Positions 9,349 through 18,600 are shown, numbered from the stretch's first letter. The stretch: 64,000 bases of DNA from Saprospiraceae bacterium (GCA_029212405.1 JARGNR010000002.1:62001-126000), one strand, 5' to 3'. A program made the numbers and translations. Notes: generated by a model not told the origin, from the letters alone.

Positions 9349-11469
9349 ATGAGAATTATCTACACCTTTATTTTATCAATGGTATGTGCATTGACTGTAT
9401 ATGCACAGCCTACAAACAATGCAGGAGACCCACCTGCAAGGGATGCGGCTGATGTAATAGGTATTTACGGAGACACCTATACCAATGTAGGTGGATTAAA
9501 CTATGATCCGAATTGGGGACAATCAGGACACATGCTAGTTGATCCAGCATTTGATCCTGGAACAGGGTCGACAATTTTAGCATACCCTACATTTAACTAT
9601 CAAGGAACTGAAATGGATGCATCTGATGCTTCTAGCATGGAGTTTTTACATGTAGATATTTGGGTTGCACCAGGAACGGACAGATTGGTAAAAATTTCTC
9701 CGATTGACAATAGTGGAGTAGGTGCTGGCGAAGTGTTAGTTGAAGTACCCTTAACACCAGGATCATGGAACAGTGTGGATCTTCCTAAGAGTGCTTTTGC
9801 AGATATGTCATGGAACAGTGTTTTTCAAATGAAATTTGATGGACAATTTAATGGAGATGGCAGTGCGAATACGGACCCTTTTGATGTGTATGTTGACAAT
9901 ATTTATTTTTGGAAGAACCCAACGGTAGATGGAACCGACGCATCATTGAGTGATCTACAAGTGGATGGTATGACCATAGAAGGATTTGGTCCTGGAATCT
10001 TTAATTATACGGTTACTGTACCAGAAGGTACAACAGATGCTCCACAAGTTTCTGCAACAACAACAGACGGAAATGCAACTACAAATATTACTCAAGCAGG
10101 AGGTGTTCCAGGAGATGCGACAGTAGACGTTACTTCTGGGAACGGATCAAATATGCAAACCTATACAGTTTCGTTTGCATTTCCAGCAGCTACACCTACT
10201 ACTTCACCAGATGCACCGACTCAAATGGCTGCTAACGTAATCTCGATTTTCAGTGATTCATATAGTAGTGTTGCGGATATCAATTACGATCCTAATTGGG
10301 GACAATCAGGTCATACATTAGTAAATCCAATGTTTGATCCAGGAACAGGAAACTTTGCTTTAGCATACCCAAACTTTAATTATCAAGGAACTGAATTCGC
10401 TGCGACGGATGCTTCGGATATGGAATTTTTACACGTTGATATTTGGGTAGTAGAAGGAACAGACAGATTGGTAAAAATATCTCCGATAGATGCCAGTGGA
10501 GTAGGACCAGGAGAAGTGTTAGTTGAGGTACCAATAACTCCAGGGTCATGGAATAGTGTTGACCTTCCAAAAAGTGCTTTTACAGATATGTCATGGAACA
10601 GTATAATCCAAATGAAGTTCGATGGTCAATTTAATGGAGATGGTAGTGCAAACACCACACCGTATGACATTTATTTAGATAACATTTATTTTTATAAGGG
10701 TGGGGGAACTACAGCTGAAGAGCCAACTACAGGGGCCCCAGATCCTACACATCCAGAATCAGGTGTAATTTCACTCTTTAGTGGTGTGTATACAGATGTT
10801 GCAGTAGATACTTGGAATACAGAATGGAGTGATGCCACTTTCGAAGATATTGAAGTGGATGGAAACGCTACCAAATTGTACACTGCTCTTGGTTTTAACG
10901 GAATAGAAACAGTAGGTTCTCCAGTGGATGCTTCTGAAATGATGCATATCAATATGGATATCTGGTCACCGAATATGAATGAAATCAAAATTAAATTAGT
11001 TGATTTCTTGGGAGACGGGTTTGCTGGTGGCAATGGTGATACAGAAGCTGAACTAGCTATTGCGGTAACACAAGGAGAGTGGATGACATTGAAGATTCCA
11101 TTATCTGACTTTACAGATGCAGGAATGACTTCATTCAGTGACATGAATCAAATCGTTATTTCGAGTGATCCTTTTGGAGCAGGTACATTGTATTTGGATA
11201 ATGTTTATTTCTCTAAGATGGTATCCTCTTCTGAGGATTTGGAAGGTATTTCTAGAATAAGTGTTTATCCAAACCCAGTAAGTTTAGATGGTACATTGTA
11301 CTTATCTGAAACAGCTAAAAAGATTGAGGTATTATCACTTCATGGACAATTAGTAAGAAGTGCAAATGCATCTTCTATTGATTTGCGTGAGGTTGCAGCA
11401 GGGTCTTATTTGGTACGAATTACAAAATTAGACGGAGAGCAACAAATTTCTAAAATTGTTGTTAGATAA
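9349..11469 (+). CDS. Secreted beta-glucan-binding protein candidate with repeated domains and T9SS sorting domain
   Basis: A 706-residue protein with a signal peptide (cleavage after VYAQ). Two long, highly similar beta-rich domains occupy about residues 30-190 and 285-447 (shared blocks YDPNWGQSGH, YPNFNYQGTE-type, RLVKISPID, SWNSVDLPKSAF, QMKFDGQFNGDGSAN), and a diverged third copy lies at about 470-625. A cadherin-like/Ig-like beta-sandwich (ASLSDLQVDG to TYTVSFAF) sits between copies one and two. The C-terminus (from about residue 636, VYPNPVSLDG to the end) is a type A T9SS sorting domain. No catalytic motif is visible. Position at the end of a glucan operon suggests a cell-surface or released carbohydrate-binding protein. 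A terminator follows at 11491. Confidence 0.72.
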   Translation: MRIIYTFILSMVCALTVYAQPTNNAGDPPARDAADVIGIYGDTYTNVGGLNYDPNWGQSGHMLVDPAFDPGTGSTILAYPTFNYQGTEMDASDASSMEFLHVDIWVAPGTDRLVKISPIDNSGVGAGEVLVEVPLTPGSWNSVDLPKSAFADMSWNSVFQMKFDGQFNGDGSANTDPFDVYVDNIYFWKNPTVDGTDASLSDLQVDGMTIEGFGPGIFNYTVTVPEGTTDAPQVSATTTDGNATTNITQAGGVPGDATVDVTSGNGSNMQTYTVSFAFPAATPTTSPDAPTQMAANVISIFSDSYSSVADINYDPNWGQSGHTLVNPMFDPGTGNFALAYPNFNYQGTEFAATDASDMEFLHVDIWVVEGTDRLVKISPIDASGVGPGEVLVEVPITPGSWNSVDLPKSAFTDMSWNSIIQMKFDGQFNGDGSANTTPYDIYLDNIYFYKGGGTTAEEPTTGAPDPTHPESGVISLFSGVYTDVAVDTWNTEWSDATFEDIEVDGNATKLYTALGFNGIETVGSPVDASEMMHINMDIWSPNMNEIKIKLVDFLGDGFAGGNGDTEAELAIAVTQGEWMTLKIPLSDFTDAGMTSFSDMNQIVISSDPFGAGTLYLDNVYFSKMVSSSEDLEGISRISVYPNPVSLDGTLYLSETAKKIEVLSLHGQLVRSANASSIDLREVAAGSYLVRITKLDGEQQISKIVVR

Positions 11470-11490
11470 TTAATCTATAAGAGATATTCT

Positions 11491-11523
11491 AAGCCGCCTA
11501 AATATTATTTGGGCGGCTTTTTT
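11491..11523 (+). terminator. Rho-independent terminator of the glucan operon
   Basis: The 8-bp GC-rich stem AAGCCGCC / GGCGGCTT (11491-11498 and 11512-11519) encloses a 13-nt loop and runs into a T tract (11518-11523). It lies 21 bp after the stop of the binding-protein gene and separates the operon from the regulator gene. Confidence 0.9.
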
Positions 11524-11618
11524 AGTATAGGTATCAATGGGATCCAACTGCGAAATGAGTCTATATATGGATGAATATTAAAAAAACATCGAGTGGTTAA
11601 TCCAACTTTGTATATCAT

Positions 11619-14339
11619 GTGCGTACGAATAACTATATTGGCATCTTGAGAAGGACAGTTTTATATTATATATTTTCTATTTTAATAGTGCAAGTAGCCG
11701 CACAGGAATTGCCGAATAGAGGTGTTCCTTACTTGGATAATTATATGCCAGGAGAGTACAATAATAGTGGTAAGATATGGGACATAGAGTCCAATAATGA
11801 AAACATCTTATTCCTTGCTTCTGATAAAGGGCTGTTGGAGTTTGATGGAGAGGTTTGGAAGAGATATAAAGGAAGTAAAGGGTCTACTCGTTCCTTACTT
11901 GTTATGAATGATTCCATACTGTATTCTGGCTCTGACTTGGATTTTGGTCGGTGGCACAGGAATGAATTATTAGAATATGAGTATACCTCACTTTATCCTT
12001 TTAAAGATGATGGAGGAAGGATTACGGAAGAGTTTTGGGACCTGTATCAGATGAGGGACTACATCATTTTTGTATCCTTTAACAATATCTATGTCTATAA
12101 AAACGAACAATTGACAAAAATTTCTGCCCCTTACCGTTTTGGAGGTTGTTATAATGTAGATGGTTTAATATATATAGTAGATGAAAAATTTGGAATATAT
12201 AGTTTTGATGGAGTTTCTTTAAACCTAGAAGTTCCTTTTCCTGAGCAATCCCCGATCGTTGTGCGAGGGATATCCAAGATGAATGATGAAATACTTGTGA
12301 TTTCACAAAACCATGGTTTATTTACTTTGTCCAATGGAATATTAGAAGAATGGACTGAAGCGTTATCCTCTCTTCTCATTCGAGATCAAGCATTTAGTTT
12401 TACAACAATAGATAGCACATATTTTGTATTTGGAACCATATTAAATGGAATCTATATTACAGATAAGAATGGGAATATTTTACAACATATAAATAAACAA
12501 AGAGGACTTCCTAATAGTACAATTCTTGATGTGCATTCCAGTCCCAACGGAATGCTGTGGGTAAGTATGGATTTGGGTGTTTCGGGAATACATTTGTTAC
12601 AAAACGTTTCCTATGTTTTTGATCATGCTGGAGAGTTTGGTACAGGACAAACAGCGTTGGTTAAGGATGATGTTTTTTATCTCGGCACGAATCAGGGCTT
12701 ATACAAAAGCTCTTGGAAGGAGTTGAAGAATGATGAAAAAGGTATTTCCTTCACTTTACTACCTGGATCAACGGGTCAAGTTTGGGTGTTGGCTCAAGAG
12801 AGTCAAGACTTGATATGTGGCCATGATAAAGGGTTGTTTGAAGTTACAAGACAAGGCCTGAAAGTAATTAATGAGAATATTGGAGTACTGGATTTGATAT
12901 CTGTTGCCGACGATTCTATGATAGCAGGAACATATAATGGACTGCATTTATATAGGAAGGATGGAGGATCATGGACGTTTATTAGAGAATTAAGGTTAAT
13001 TAAAGGTGCTTGTAACCAATTACTCTTGGATGCAAAGAAACATCTATGGGTACATATTCCAAATTATGGAGTTATTAAGGTGCAATTAGGCGTTGATTTT
13101 AATGTAGAAGAAAGAATTATTTATCCAATTGAGGGTTTTCAAGGAGAACTTCTTTATATGGAGAATTTCTCTGAGGAAGTATATGTAGTCACGGATCAAT
13201 ATAAATACCGATATAATTCAGTCAAAGATGAGATGGAGCAGGTATCTAGATTTGATGAAATAAAAACAGTTAAGCATCGACTACCAGGGAATCATTTGTC
13301 GCAAACACTAAACGATACCTTTCAGTTTCATCCGATTTATAATGGATTTGCAATAAAACAAACTAAAAATCTACATCCAAAGATAGCAAGTGAAATAATA
13401 CTTTTAAGGGAATTTGGGGTTTTTAATAGAGATACTTCTATCGTATTTCCCTTTTCTGAAGATATTCCTTTCGTATACAACAATTTGAAAGTAGACTGTA
13501 GAATCCCACACAGAGAAAACGTAATGTATAGATACTTTTTGGATGGGTATATGGACAAATGGAGCGATTGGTCATCAAAGTCAGCGTTTGAATTGTTGAG
13601 CGTAAGAGAAGGAGAGTATACCTTGCAAGTAGAAGGAAAATATGGAGATGACATTGTATCTATGTTGCATATTCCAATAAAGGTGTTAGCACCATGGTAT
13701 AGATCCCTTTATGCATATCTTGTCTATTTACTTCTTCTATTTCTTATATTTTTTGCCATATATAGGTTGCAAAGTTTTAAACTTGAACAACAGAAACAAG
13801 TGCTGTTGAAAAAGGAGAAAGAGTCGTTGCGAATGCAGGCAGAGGCCTTCAAAAAAGAAGCATTGGTAAAAAGAAGGGAAGAACTGGAAAAGGAAAAAGC
13901 AGAATTAGAGAAAGAGCTAAAAAGCACAAGAATTCAGTTGGTGATTAAAGCGAAAGAAGATGAAGATAAAAATAGAGTAATTCAATCATTGAATGAGAAA
14001 TTAAGGCAAATGCAGGGCAGTGAGTTAGGAAATCGGATGAAGTGGAAAGAACTCTACAGAATAATTGATGGACATCAAGAAAAAGAGAATTCCACATTTC
14101 AAATTCATATGGATGAACTTAACCAAGAGTTTACACAACGGCTGAAAAGCACTTTTTCTTCTTTGACCATGTACGATGTACGGTTGTGTACATATATTAA
14201 AACGGGGTTATCTACGAGAGAAATTGCTGAAATGATGAATGTACTGCCATCTAGTATTAATGTAAGTCGTTCAAGATTGAGAAAGAAATTAAAACTGGAT
14301 GCAAAAGACGATTTGTATACATTTTTAGATTCTCTTTAG
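11619..14339 (+). CDS. Membrane-spanning sensor with Y_Y_Y domain and LuxR-type HTH (glucan operon regulator candidate)
   Basis: The longest frame starts at a GTG (11619); a TTG at 11646 gives a tighter signal peptide (RRTVLYYIFSILIVQVAAQ), so the true start is uncertain. The architecture is a periplasmic sensor of propeller-like repeats (roughly residues 35-600, many FLASDKGLLEFDG-type blades), a Y_Y_Y-like domain (about 620-677), one transmembrane helix (690-716), a long charged coiled coil (720-800) and a C-terminal LuxR/GerE-like helix-turn-helix (850-905, GLSTREIAEMMNVLPSSINV). There is no kinase or receiver domain, so signal would pass through the membrane straight to the DNA-binding end. 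It lies just downstream of the glucan operon and is probably its regulator. Confidence 0.82.
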   Translation: MRTNNYIGILRRTVLYYIFSILIVQVAAQELPNRGVPYLDNYMPGEYNNSGKIWDIESNNENILFLASDKGLLEFDGEVWKRYKGSKGSTRSLLVMNDSILYSGSDLDFGRWHRNELLEYEYTSLYPFKDDGGRITEEFWDLYQMRDYIIFVSFNNIYVYKNEQLTKISAPYRFGGCYNVDGLIYIVDEKFGIYSFDGVSLNLEVPFPEQSPIVVRGISKMNDEILVISQNHGLFTLSNGILEEWTEALSSLLIRDQAFSFTTIDSTYFVFGTILNGIYITDKNGNILQHINKQRGLPNSTILDVHSSPNGMLWVSMDLGVSGIHLLQNVSYVFDHAGEFGTGQTALVKDDVFYLGTNQGLYKSSWKELKNDEKGISFTLLPGSTGQVWVLAQESQDLICGHDKGLFEVTRQGLKVINENIGVLDLISVADDSMIAGTYNGLHLYRKDGGSWTFIRELRLIKGACNQLLLDAKKHLWVHIPNYGVIKVQLGVDFNVEERIIYPIEGFQGELLYMENFSEEVYVVTDQYKYRYNSVKDEMEQVSRFDEIKTVKHRLPGNHLSQTLNDTFQFHPIYNGFAIKQTKNLHPKIASEIILLREFGVFNRDTSIVFPFSEDIPFVYNNLKVDCRIPHRENVMYRYFLDGYMDKWSDWSSKSAFELLSVREGEYTLQVEGKYGDDIVSMLHIPIKVLAPWYRSLYAYLVYLLLLFLIFFAIYRLQSFKLEQQKQVLLKKEKESLRMQAEAFKKEALVKRREELEKEKAELEKELKSTRIQLVIKAKEDEDKNRVIQSLNEKLRQMQGSELGNRMKWKELYRIIDGHQEKENSTFQIHMDELNQEFTQRLKSTFSSLTMYDVRLCTYIKTGLSTREIAEMMNVLPSSINVSRSRLRKKLKLDAKDDLYTFLDSL

Positions 14340-14381
14340 GAAAAGGGGGTTTTAAGGAATAAAAATTAGGGGGCATAAGAA

Positions 14382-14410
14382 TAAAAAAGGAGCCCCAAAA
14401 GGAACTCCTG
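14382..14410 (-). terminator. Rho-independent terminator of the fasciclin gene
   Basis: Read on the minus strand, the stem AGGAGTTCC / GGGGCTCCT (9 pairs, two of them G-U) closes a TTTT loop and is followed by a run of T. It lies 26 bp past the stop of the fasciclin gene. On the plus strand it is also 40 bp after the regulator gene. Confidence 0.8.
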
Positions 14411-14436
14411 TATTAAAACCCATCATAACTAATCCA

Positions 14437-14991
14437 TTACTGTGGCAAAACAACAGTATCAATTACATGAATTACACCATTTGTAGCATCGATATCTGTT
14501 GCTGTCACTGCAGCAGTTCTTTTATTTTCATCGGTAAGGATTACGGAACCATTACTTAAAGTAGCAACTAATTTGTCTCCACTTACGGTTTCGATAGTGA
14601 AGGCACCTCCTGATGCATTTATGGCTGTAATAACATCTTTAGCTTTGAACTCCCCAGCAATTACATGGTAGGTAAGAATCTTTGTCAGTTGGTCTTTTCC
14701 TTCTGGGCTTAATAGGGTTTGAATTGTTTTACTATCAATCTTTGCAAACGCAGAATTTGTTGGAGCAAAAACAGTAAAAGGTCCATCTCCTTGTAAAGTA
14801 CTTACTAGGTTGGCTGTTTTGACAGCAAGAACGAGTGTACTGAAATCATCATTTGAAGAAGCAATATCAACGATGTCATTTTTGTGCACATAGGATGACT
14901 TCACATGTTTTTTGTGGCTACCACATTGAGCGATTGATGAAAAAGAAATTCCAAAAATAAATAGAGCTGCGATAAACAATTTGTTTCTCAT
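14437..14991 (-). CDS. Secreted fasciclin (FAS1) domain protein
   Basis: A 184-residue protein with a signal peptide (cleavage near SSIAQ) and one FAS1 domain: the H1-type motif FTVFAPTNSAF, the YH-type motif ILTYHVIAGEF and the H2-type end TDIDATNGVIHVIDTVV. FAS1 proteins are small exported adhesion or surface proteins. The mature N-terminus is basic and His-rich (CGSHKKHVK). The gene is divergent from the ECF sigma/RskA pair with about 120 bp between them, so it is a candidate target of that sigma factor, as is the case for the MPT70/MPT83 fasciclin proteins under SigK/RskA in mycobacteria. A short palindrome GGTG-AAAC-CACC lies in its upstream region at 15016-15027. Confidence 0.9.
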   Translation of the reverse strand: MRNKLFIAALFIFGISFSSIAQCGSHKKHVKSSYVHKNDIVDIASSNDDFSTLVLAVKTANLVSTLQGDGPFTVFAPTNSAFAKIDSKTIQTLLSPEGKDQLTKILTYHVIAGEFKAKDVITAINASGGAFTIETVSGDKLVATLSNGSVILTDENKRTAAVTATDIDATNGVIHVIDTVVLPQ

Positions 14992-15112
14992 TATATTACG
15001 TGTTTAAGATTTGTTGGTGAAACCACCTTGTTAATTAAAAATATCGCTAGTGTTACGAACGTAGTTTTTAAACGGATTTCGACAAAACCTTAAAAATTTG
15101 TTAAAATTGAAT

Positions 15113-15673
15113 GTGACTGAAGAAAATATAGTTCAACAATTAAAAGCGGGGGATAAAAAAGCCATTGCTTATATATATGATAAGTGGGCAGACCCGTTGT
15201 ATGGAGTCATTTATAATATATGTAAAGATGAAGCAATAGCTAAAGATGTTTTGCAAGATACTTTTGTAAAAATATGGGAGAAATCGAATACATATGATGC
15301 AAAAAAGTCTAAATTATTTACATGGATGTATCAAATAGCAAGAAACAAAGCCATTGATGCATATAGAAAAATAAAAAAATCAAGGACTGAAAACATCCAA
15401 AAAGCAAATTTGATCGTATCAAGTATAAGAAGTGACCAGTCGCTTTACCATTCGGAGTTGGCAAAACACATTTCGTTATTGGATCCTAAATATCAAGAAG
15501 TTCTAAAATCACTTTTTTATGAGGGATTGACACAGCTAGAGATGAGTAAAAAAACAGGTATTGCACTTGGAACAATTAAAACTAGATTAAGAATTGCCTT
15601 AAGAGAATTAAGAGGAATATATAATGAGCCTTCTATTGTTGTAATGATATTAAGTGTGCTTTATGGAGGATAG
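15113..15673 (+). CDS. ECF-type RNA polymerase sigma factor
   Basis: About 186 residues with region 2 (AYIYDKWADPLYGVIYNICKDE, DVLQDTFVKIWEK, YQIARNKAIDAYRK) and region 4 (LDPKYQEVLKSLFYEGLTQLEMSKKTGIALGTIKTRLR), the classic two-domain ECF layout. The frame can be extended to a TTG at 15098; the GTG at 15113 (MTEENIVQQL) is preferred because it gives the usual short N-terminus. The stop overlaps the start of the RskA-like anti-sigma gene, so the pair is translationally coupled. The partner and the divergent fasciclin gene argue for a SigK-like function. Confidence 0.9.
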   Translation: MTEENIVQQLKAGDKKAIAYIYDKWADPLYGVIYNICKDEAIAKDVLQDTFVKIWEKSNTYDAKKSKLFTWMYQIARNKAIDAYRKIKKSRTENIQKANLIVSSIRSDQSLYHSELAKHISLLDPKYQEVLKSLFYEGLTQLEMSKKTGIALGTIKTRLRIALRELRGIYNEPSIVVMILSVLYGG

Positions 15674-16439
15674 GATAAAAGAGTTTTTAGAAAGCGGAAA
15701 GCTAGAAGAATATGTTTATGGAACCATCGATTCAAATGATCGAGAGGAAGTAGAAAGTTATATTAATAGGTTTCCTGAGGTTCAGAAAGAGTATATCGAA
15801 TTACAAGATCAACTGGAATCAATCAGCAAACAACAAGCAATCAGGGCTCCAATAGGAATGAAATCTGCAATATTGGATTCACTTCCAGACAAAAAAGCAA
15901 ACACAACGTCTTCTACAAAGTCATTTTCCTTGGCTTCTTATATTGCAGCAGCAAGCATAATTGCAGGGTGTCTATTTGCATGGAATTGGAAGAGTATGTT
16001 TGATCAATTAAAAGTTGAAAGAGATAATTATAGTGTTTTAGCTACAGAATGTGATGAAAGGGACAAGAAGATTCAAGATCAGAATCAACTTATTGCTTTT
16101 TTGAACTCTGAGCAAACACAACGATTTGAAATGCAAGGTAACGAATTGGCTCCTGATTTTAAAGCATTGATTTTTGTCAATTCGGTTTTTGGTAAAGCCA
16201 TATTAAAAGCGATTGACTCACCTTCAATACCAGCGGATAAATGCTTACAACTGTGGGGAGATTTAGATGGAGAAATGATCCCAATTGCTGTATTAGATCA
16301 AAACAACATTCAAGACATCAATCTTGATATCAATCCAGCGTTTACAAGTCTTAATTTAACGATAGAAAAAAGGACTGAAGATGGAAAAGGGCAATTGCAT
16401 CCAGATGTTTCACAATTAATTTCTAGCGTACTTATTTAA
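15663..16439 (+). CDS. RskA-like anti-sigma factor
   Basis: The ATG at 15663 overlaps the end of the sigma gene by 11 bp; a GTG at 15654 is possible but less likely. The 258-residue product has an N-terminal cytoplasmic anti-sigma region (RIKEFLESGKLEEYVYGTID), one transmembrane helix (FSLASYIAAASIIAGCLFAW, about residues 93-112), a coiled-coil segment and a periplasmic anti-sigma-K type domain (ILKAIDSPSIPADKCLQLW, EDGKGQLHP). It should hold the ECF sigma at the membrane until an envelope signal triggers its proteolysis. Its last 4 bases overlap the end of the convergent Rieske gene. Confidence 0.88.
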   Translation: MEDRIKEFLESGKLEEYVYGTIDSNDREEVESYINRFPEVQKEYIELQDQLESISKQQAIRAPIGMKSAILDSLPDKKANTTSSTKSFSLASYIAAASIIAGCLFAWNWKSMFDQLKVERDNYSVLATECDERDKKIQDQNQLIAFLNSEQTQRFEMQGNELAPDFKALIFVNSVFGKAILKAIDSPSIPADKCLQLWGDLDGEMIPIAVLDQNNIQDINLDINPAFTSLNLTIEKRTEDGKGQLHPDVSQLISSVLI

Positions 16440-17533
16440 TTGGCGGAGTTTTCTTCATTCATATATGTACTCACCAACTTATGAAAGTGGTGTACCCCTT
16501 TTTCCCTAGTCGGTGAGAAACGCCCTGTTGAATAAAATCGAGATTTCATACCTCGCTGAACACCTTCAACGACATATTCGTCTTCTCGTTCGACTTTTTC
16601 TGCCAGCGCATCTTTGCCAAACTTCCTCCACTTTTCTTCGTCTCCTATGTAATATAAAAACTCTACTTTACAATGATCTTTAGCGAGAGGGCGCACAATA
16701 TTGATTTGAACTCCCCAATTGTATACATTAAGCATAAAATTTGGAAATAACCAGTAATAATACCCCACCACAGTTTTACCAAAATCTGGATGTCCTTTTG
16801 GGAGGTTAAATCCTTCATCACCTTGTTTGCCATATCCTATTTGCACACTCATATGGTCATAACACTCTGTGGTATATTGTCCATAATCAATCATACCATT
16901 CAAGTCTTGGTGAACAAACGGAATATGAAATCCTTCTAAGTAATTGTCACAATAAAGTGCCCAATTGGCGCTTACGTTATATATCTTACTAAATTCTGGT
17001 GCAAACCTCCAAGAGTCCATATCTAAAAAGCCAAGACGCTCATCCAGCTTTTCTTGAATTTTTGTGAAGTCTACTTTAGGATTAATCCCAGTAAAAAGAA
17101 ATCGTTTCCACCTATTCAACGGAAGTGAGGTTAAATGATCGCATGCTCTAGGAAAATTTTTAACCTCTTTGAATTCAGGCATAAAATCCACCTTTCCATT
17201 TAGATCAAACCTTCTTCCATGATATCCACAGATGATTTTCTTCATTTTTGATGGGTGGTGAACAATCTTAAACCCTCTATGGGTACAGACATTTGACATG
17301 CATTGAATATCGTCGTCTTTTACATTTAGAATGAGCGGCTCATCTATAGATTTTTCCAATAGAGTAACGGGAAATACATTTTCTGGAGCCTTCAACAATG
17401 CATTTCTATCTCCGATATATTGCCACGAATTGGCGAAAATGCGTTCAACACTTTGAGTATAGTTTTCTTCAGACGTATAAAAAGTAGAAGGCAGAGTCTC
17501 TGCAATATTTATCTCTTCCTTTATCCGTTTCAT
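16436..17533 (-). CDS. Rieske non-haem iron oxygenase, alpha-subunit type
   Basis: A 365-residue cytoplasmic oxygenase. The Rieske [2Fe-2S] cluster ligands are visible as Cys83-x-His85 and Cys102-x2-His105 (CTHRGF and CGYHGRRFD). The mononuclear iron site is in DNYLEGFHIPFVHQDL (Glu200, His203, His208). The layout matches the ring-hydroxylating/choline monooxygenase-like group, which oxidise small aromatic or quaternary-amine substrates with an external reductase; no reductase or ferredoxin gene is adjacent. The start overlaps the end of the TPR gene by 4 bp (ATGA type), so both are in one operon. Substrate is unknown. Confidence 0.87.
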   Translation of the reverse strand: MKRIKEEINIAETLPSTFYTSEENYTQSVERIFANSWQYIGDRNALLKAPENVFPVTLLEKSIDEPLILNVKDDDIQCMSNVCTHRGFKIVHHPSKMKKIICGYHGRRFDLNGKVDFMPEFKEVKNFPRACDHLTSLPLNRWKRFLFTGINPKVDFTKIQEKLDERLGFLDMDSWRFAPEFSKIYNVSANWALYCDNYLEGFHIPFVHQDLNGMIDYGQYTTECYDHMSVQIGYGKQGDEGFNLPKGHPDFGKTVVGYYYWLFPNFMLNVYNWGVQINIVRPLAKDHCKVEFLYYIGDEEKWRKFGKDALAEKVEREDEYVVEGVQRGMKSRFYSTGRFSPTREKGVHHFHKLVSTYMNEENSAN

Positions 17534-18570
17534 TCGCCTTCAGATTGAGCAGGTAATTTACTTTGAACCTCCTTTAGCATTTCTTCAGCTTCTTTAAAAT
17601 CTGGATTTATATTCAAGCTATTTTGTAAATCTATTGCTGCTGCCTCATAGTTTCCATAAGCGCTATGAATCATGCTTCTGTAATAATAGGCCATCGGGTT
17701 TTGTGGTTGAACATCGGCCAATAGGTTCATTTGTTCAAATGCAAGATCTAAGCTGTCTTGTTCCATATACAGGATACCCGAATTCAAATATGCATCTGTG
17801 TAATTAGGAGAGCTAAGTATAATCTGTTTGTATAAGTCAAGAGCTCCAGCAATATCATCATTATTTTGCAAATAAAATGCCTTCGAGTGCAACACTTCTG
17901 GTTTGTCTGGTGCTACACTAAGCGCATTGTCATAAAACTTTATGGCATCCTTTGATCCTTTTTGGTCGTGCAACTCTCCTAGTATGAGCCAAGCATCCAC
18001 TAATTCAGGATCGTTTTCCACGGCAGTCTGAAAACTGTTTATTGCTCGATCAATGTCTTTCATTGCTCGGAAATTCATTCCCAACATAAAATAAGCTTCA
18101 CTATTTTGGGGACTCAATCTAAGGATTTCATTGACAGTAAAGACACTGTTTTCATATTGGTTGAGGATCAACTGCATTTCTGAGAGTTTCAGAAGACTCG
18201 GTATACGGTCAGGAAACAGTCGCACCGCCTCTTCCATCATATCTAAGGCCTCTCTTGAGCGGTAATAATCCAAATAATTATCAGCTAAAAGATGATAGAT
18301 TTCTGGTTTTAAGGAATCTATTTGCATTGCTTTTTCCAAATCGGAAATAGATGCTTCGAATTCTTCTTTGTCATAATAAGCAGACGCTCTTTGATACAAC
18401 AAAGAAATATCATCCGGTGCTTTTTCCAATGACAATGTCAATTGATCAATAATGCTATCCCCAGTAAGTGCTGGTCCTTCTTGTTGGGCTTCTTTTCCTT
18501 TACAAGAAAATAGCACAAGTGACAAAATGAAAAAGGCGGAATAAAGTAATGTTTTTAAATTGAAATTCAT
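17530..18570 (-). CDS. TPR-repeat lipoprotein
   Basis: A 346-residue protein with a lipoprotein signal (lipobox LFSC, Cys23) followed by about eight tetratricopeptide repeats covering nearly the whole mature protein (for example LLYQRASAYYDKEEFEASIS and AYFMLGMNFRAMKDIDRAIN). TPR lipoproteins act as scaffolds in the periplasm or at the outer membrane; no specific partner is indicated. It is translationally coupled to the downstream Rieske oxygenase, an unusual pairing. Confidence 0.88.
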   Translation of the reverse strand: MNFNLKTLLYSAFFILSLVLFSCKGKEAQQEGPALTGDSIIDQLTLSLEKAPDDISLLYQRASAYYDKEEFEASISDLEKAMQIDSLKPEIYHLLADNYLDYYRSREALDMMEEAVRLFPDRIPSLLKLSEMQLILNQYENSVFTVNEILRLSPQNSEAYFMLGMNFRAMKDIDRAINSFQTAVENDPELVDAWLILGELHDQKGSKDAIKFYDNALSVAPDKPEVLHSKAFYLQNNDDIAGALDLYKQIILSSPNYTDAYLNSGILYMEQDSLDLAFEQMNLLADVQPQNPMAYYYRSMIHSAYGNYEAAAIDLQNSLNINPDFKEAEEMLKEVQSKLPAQSEGE

Positions 18571-18592
18571 GTATGTATTCTATTTCGAATGG

Positions 18593-18600
18593 CAAAAATA
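18593..18600 (-). promoter_or_regulatory. Putative -7 promoter box of the TPR/Rieske operon
   Basis: On the minus strand the octamer TATTTTTG matches the Bacteroidota -7 consensus TAnnTTTG and lies 23-30 bp upstream of the TPR gene start. No good -33 TTTG box was found at the usual distance, so this is a weak call. Confidence 0.4.

Noticed and set aside
15098-15113. TTG at 15098 as start of the ECF sigma gene
   Set aside because: It only adds five residues without family support; the GTG at 15113 gives the usual N-terminus. Either could be right, so this is a preference only.
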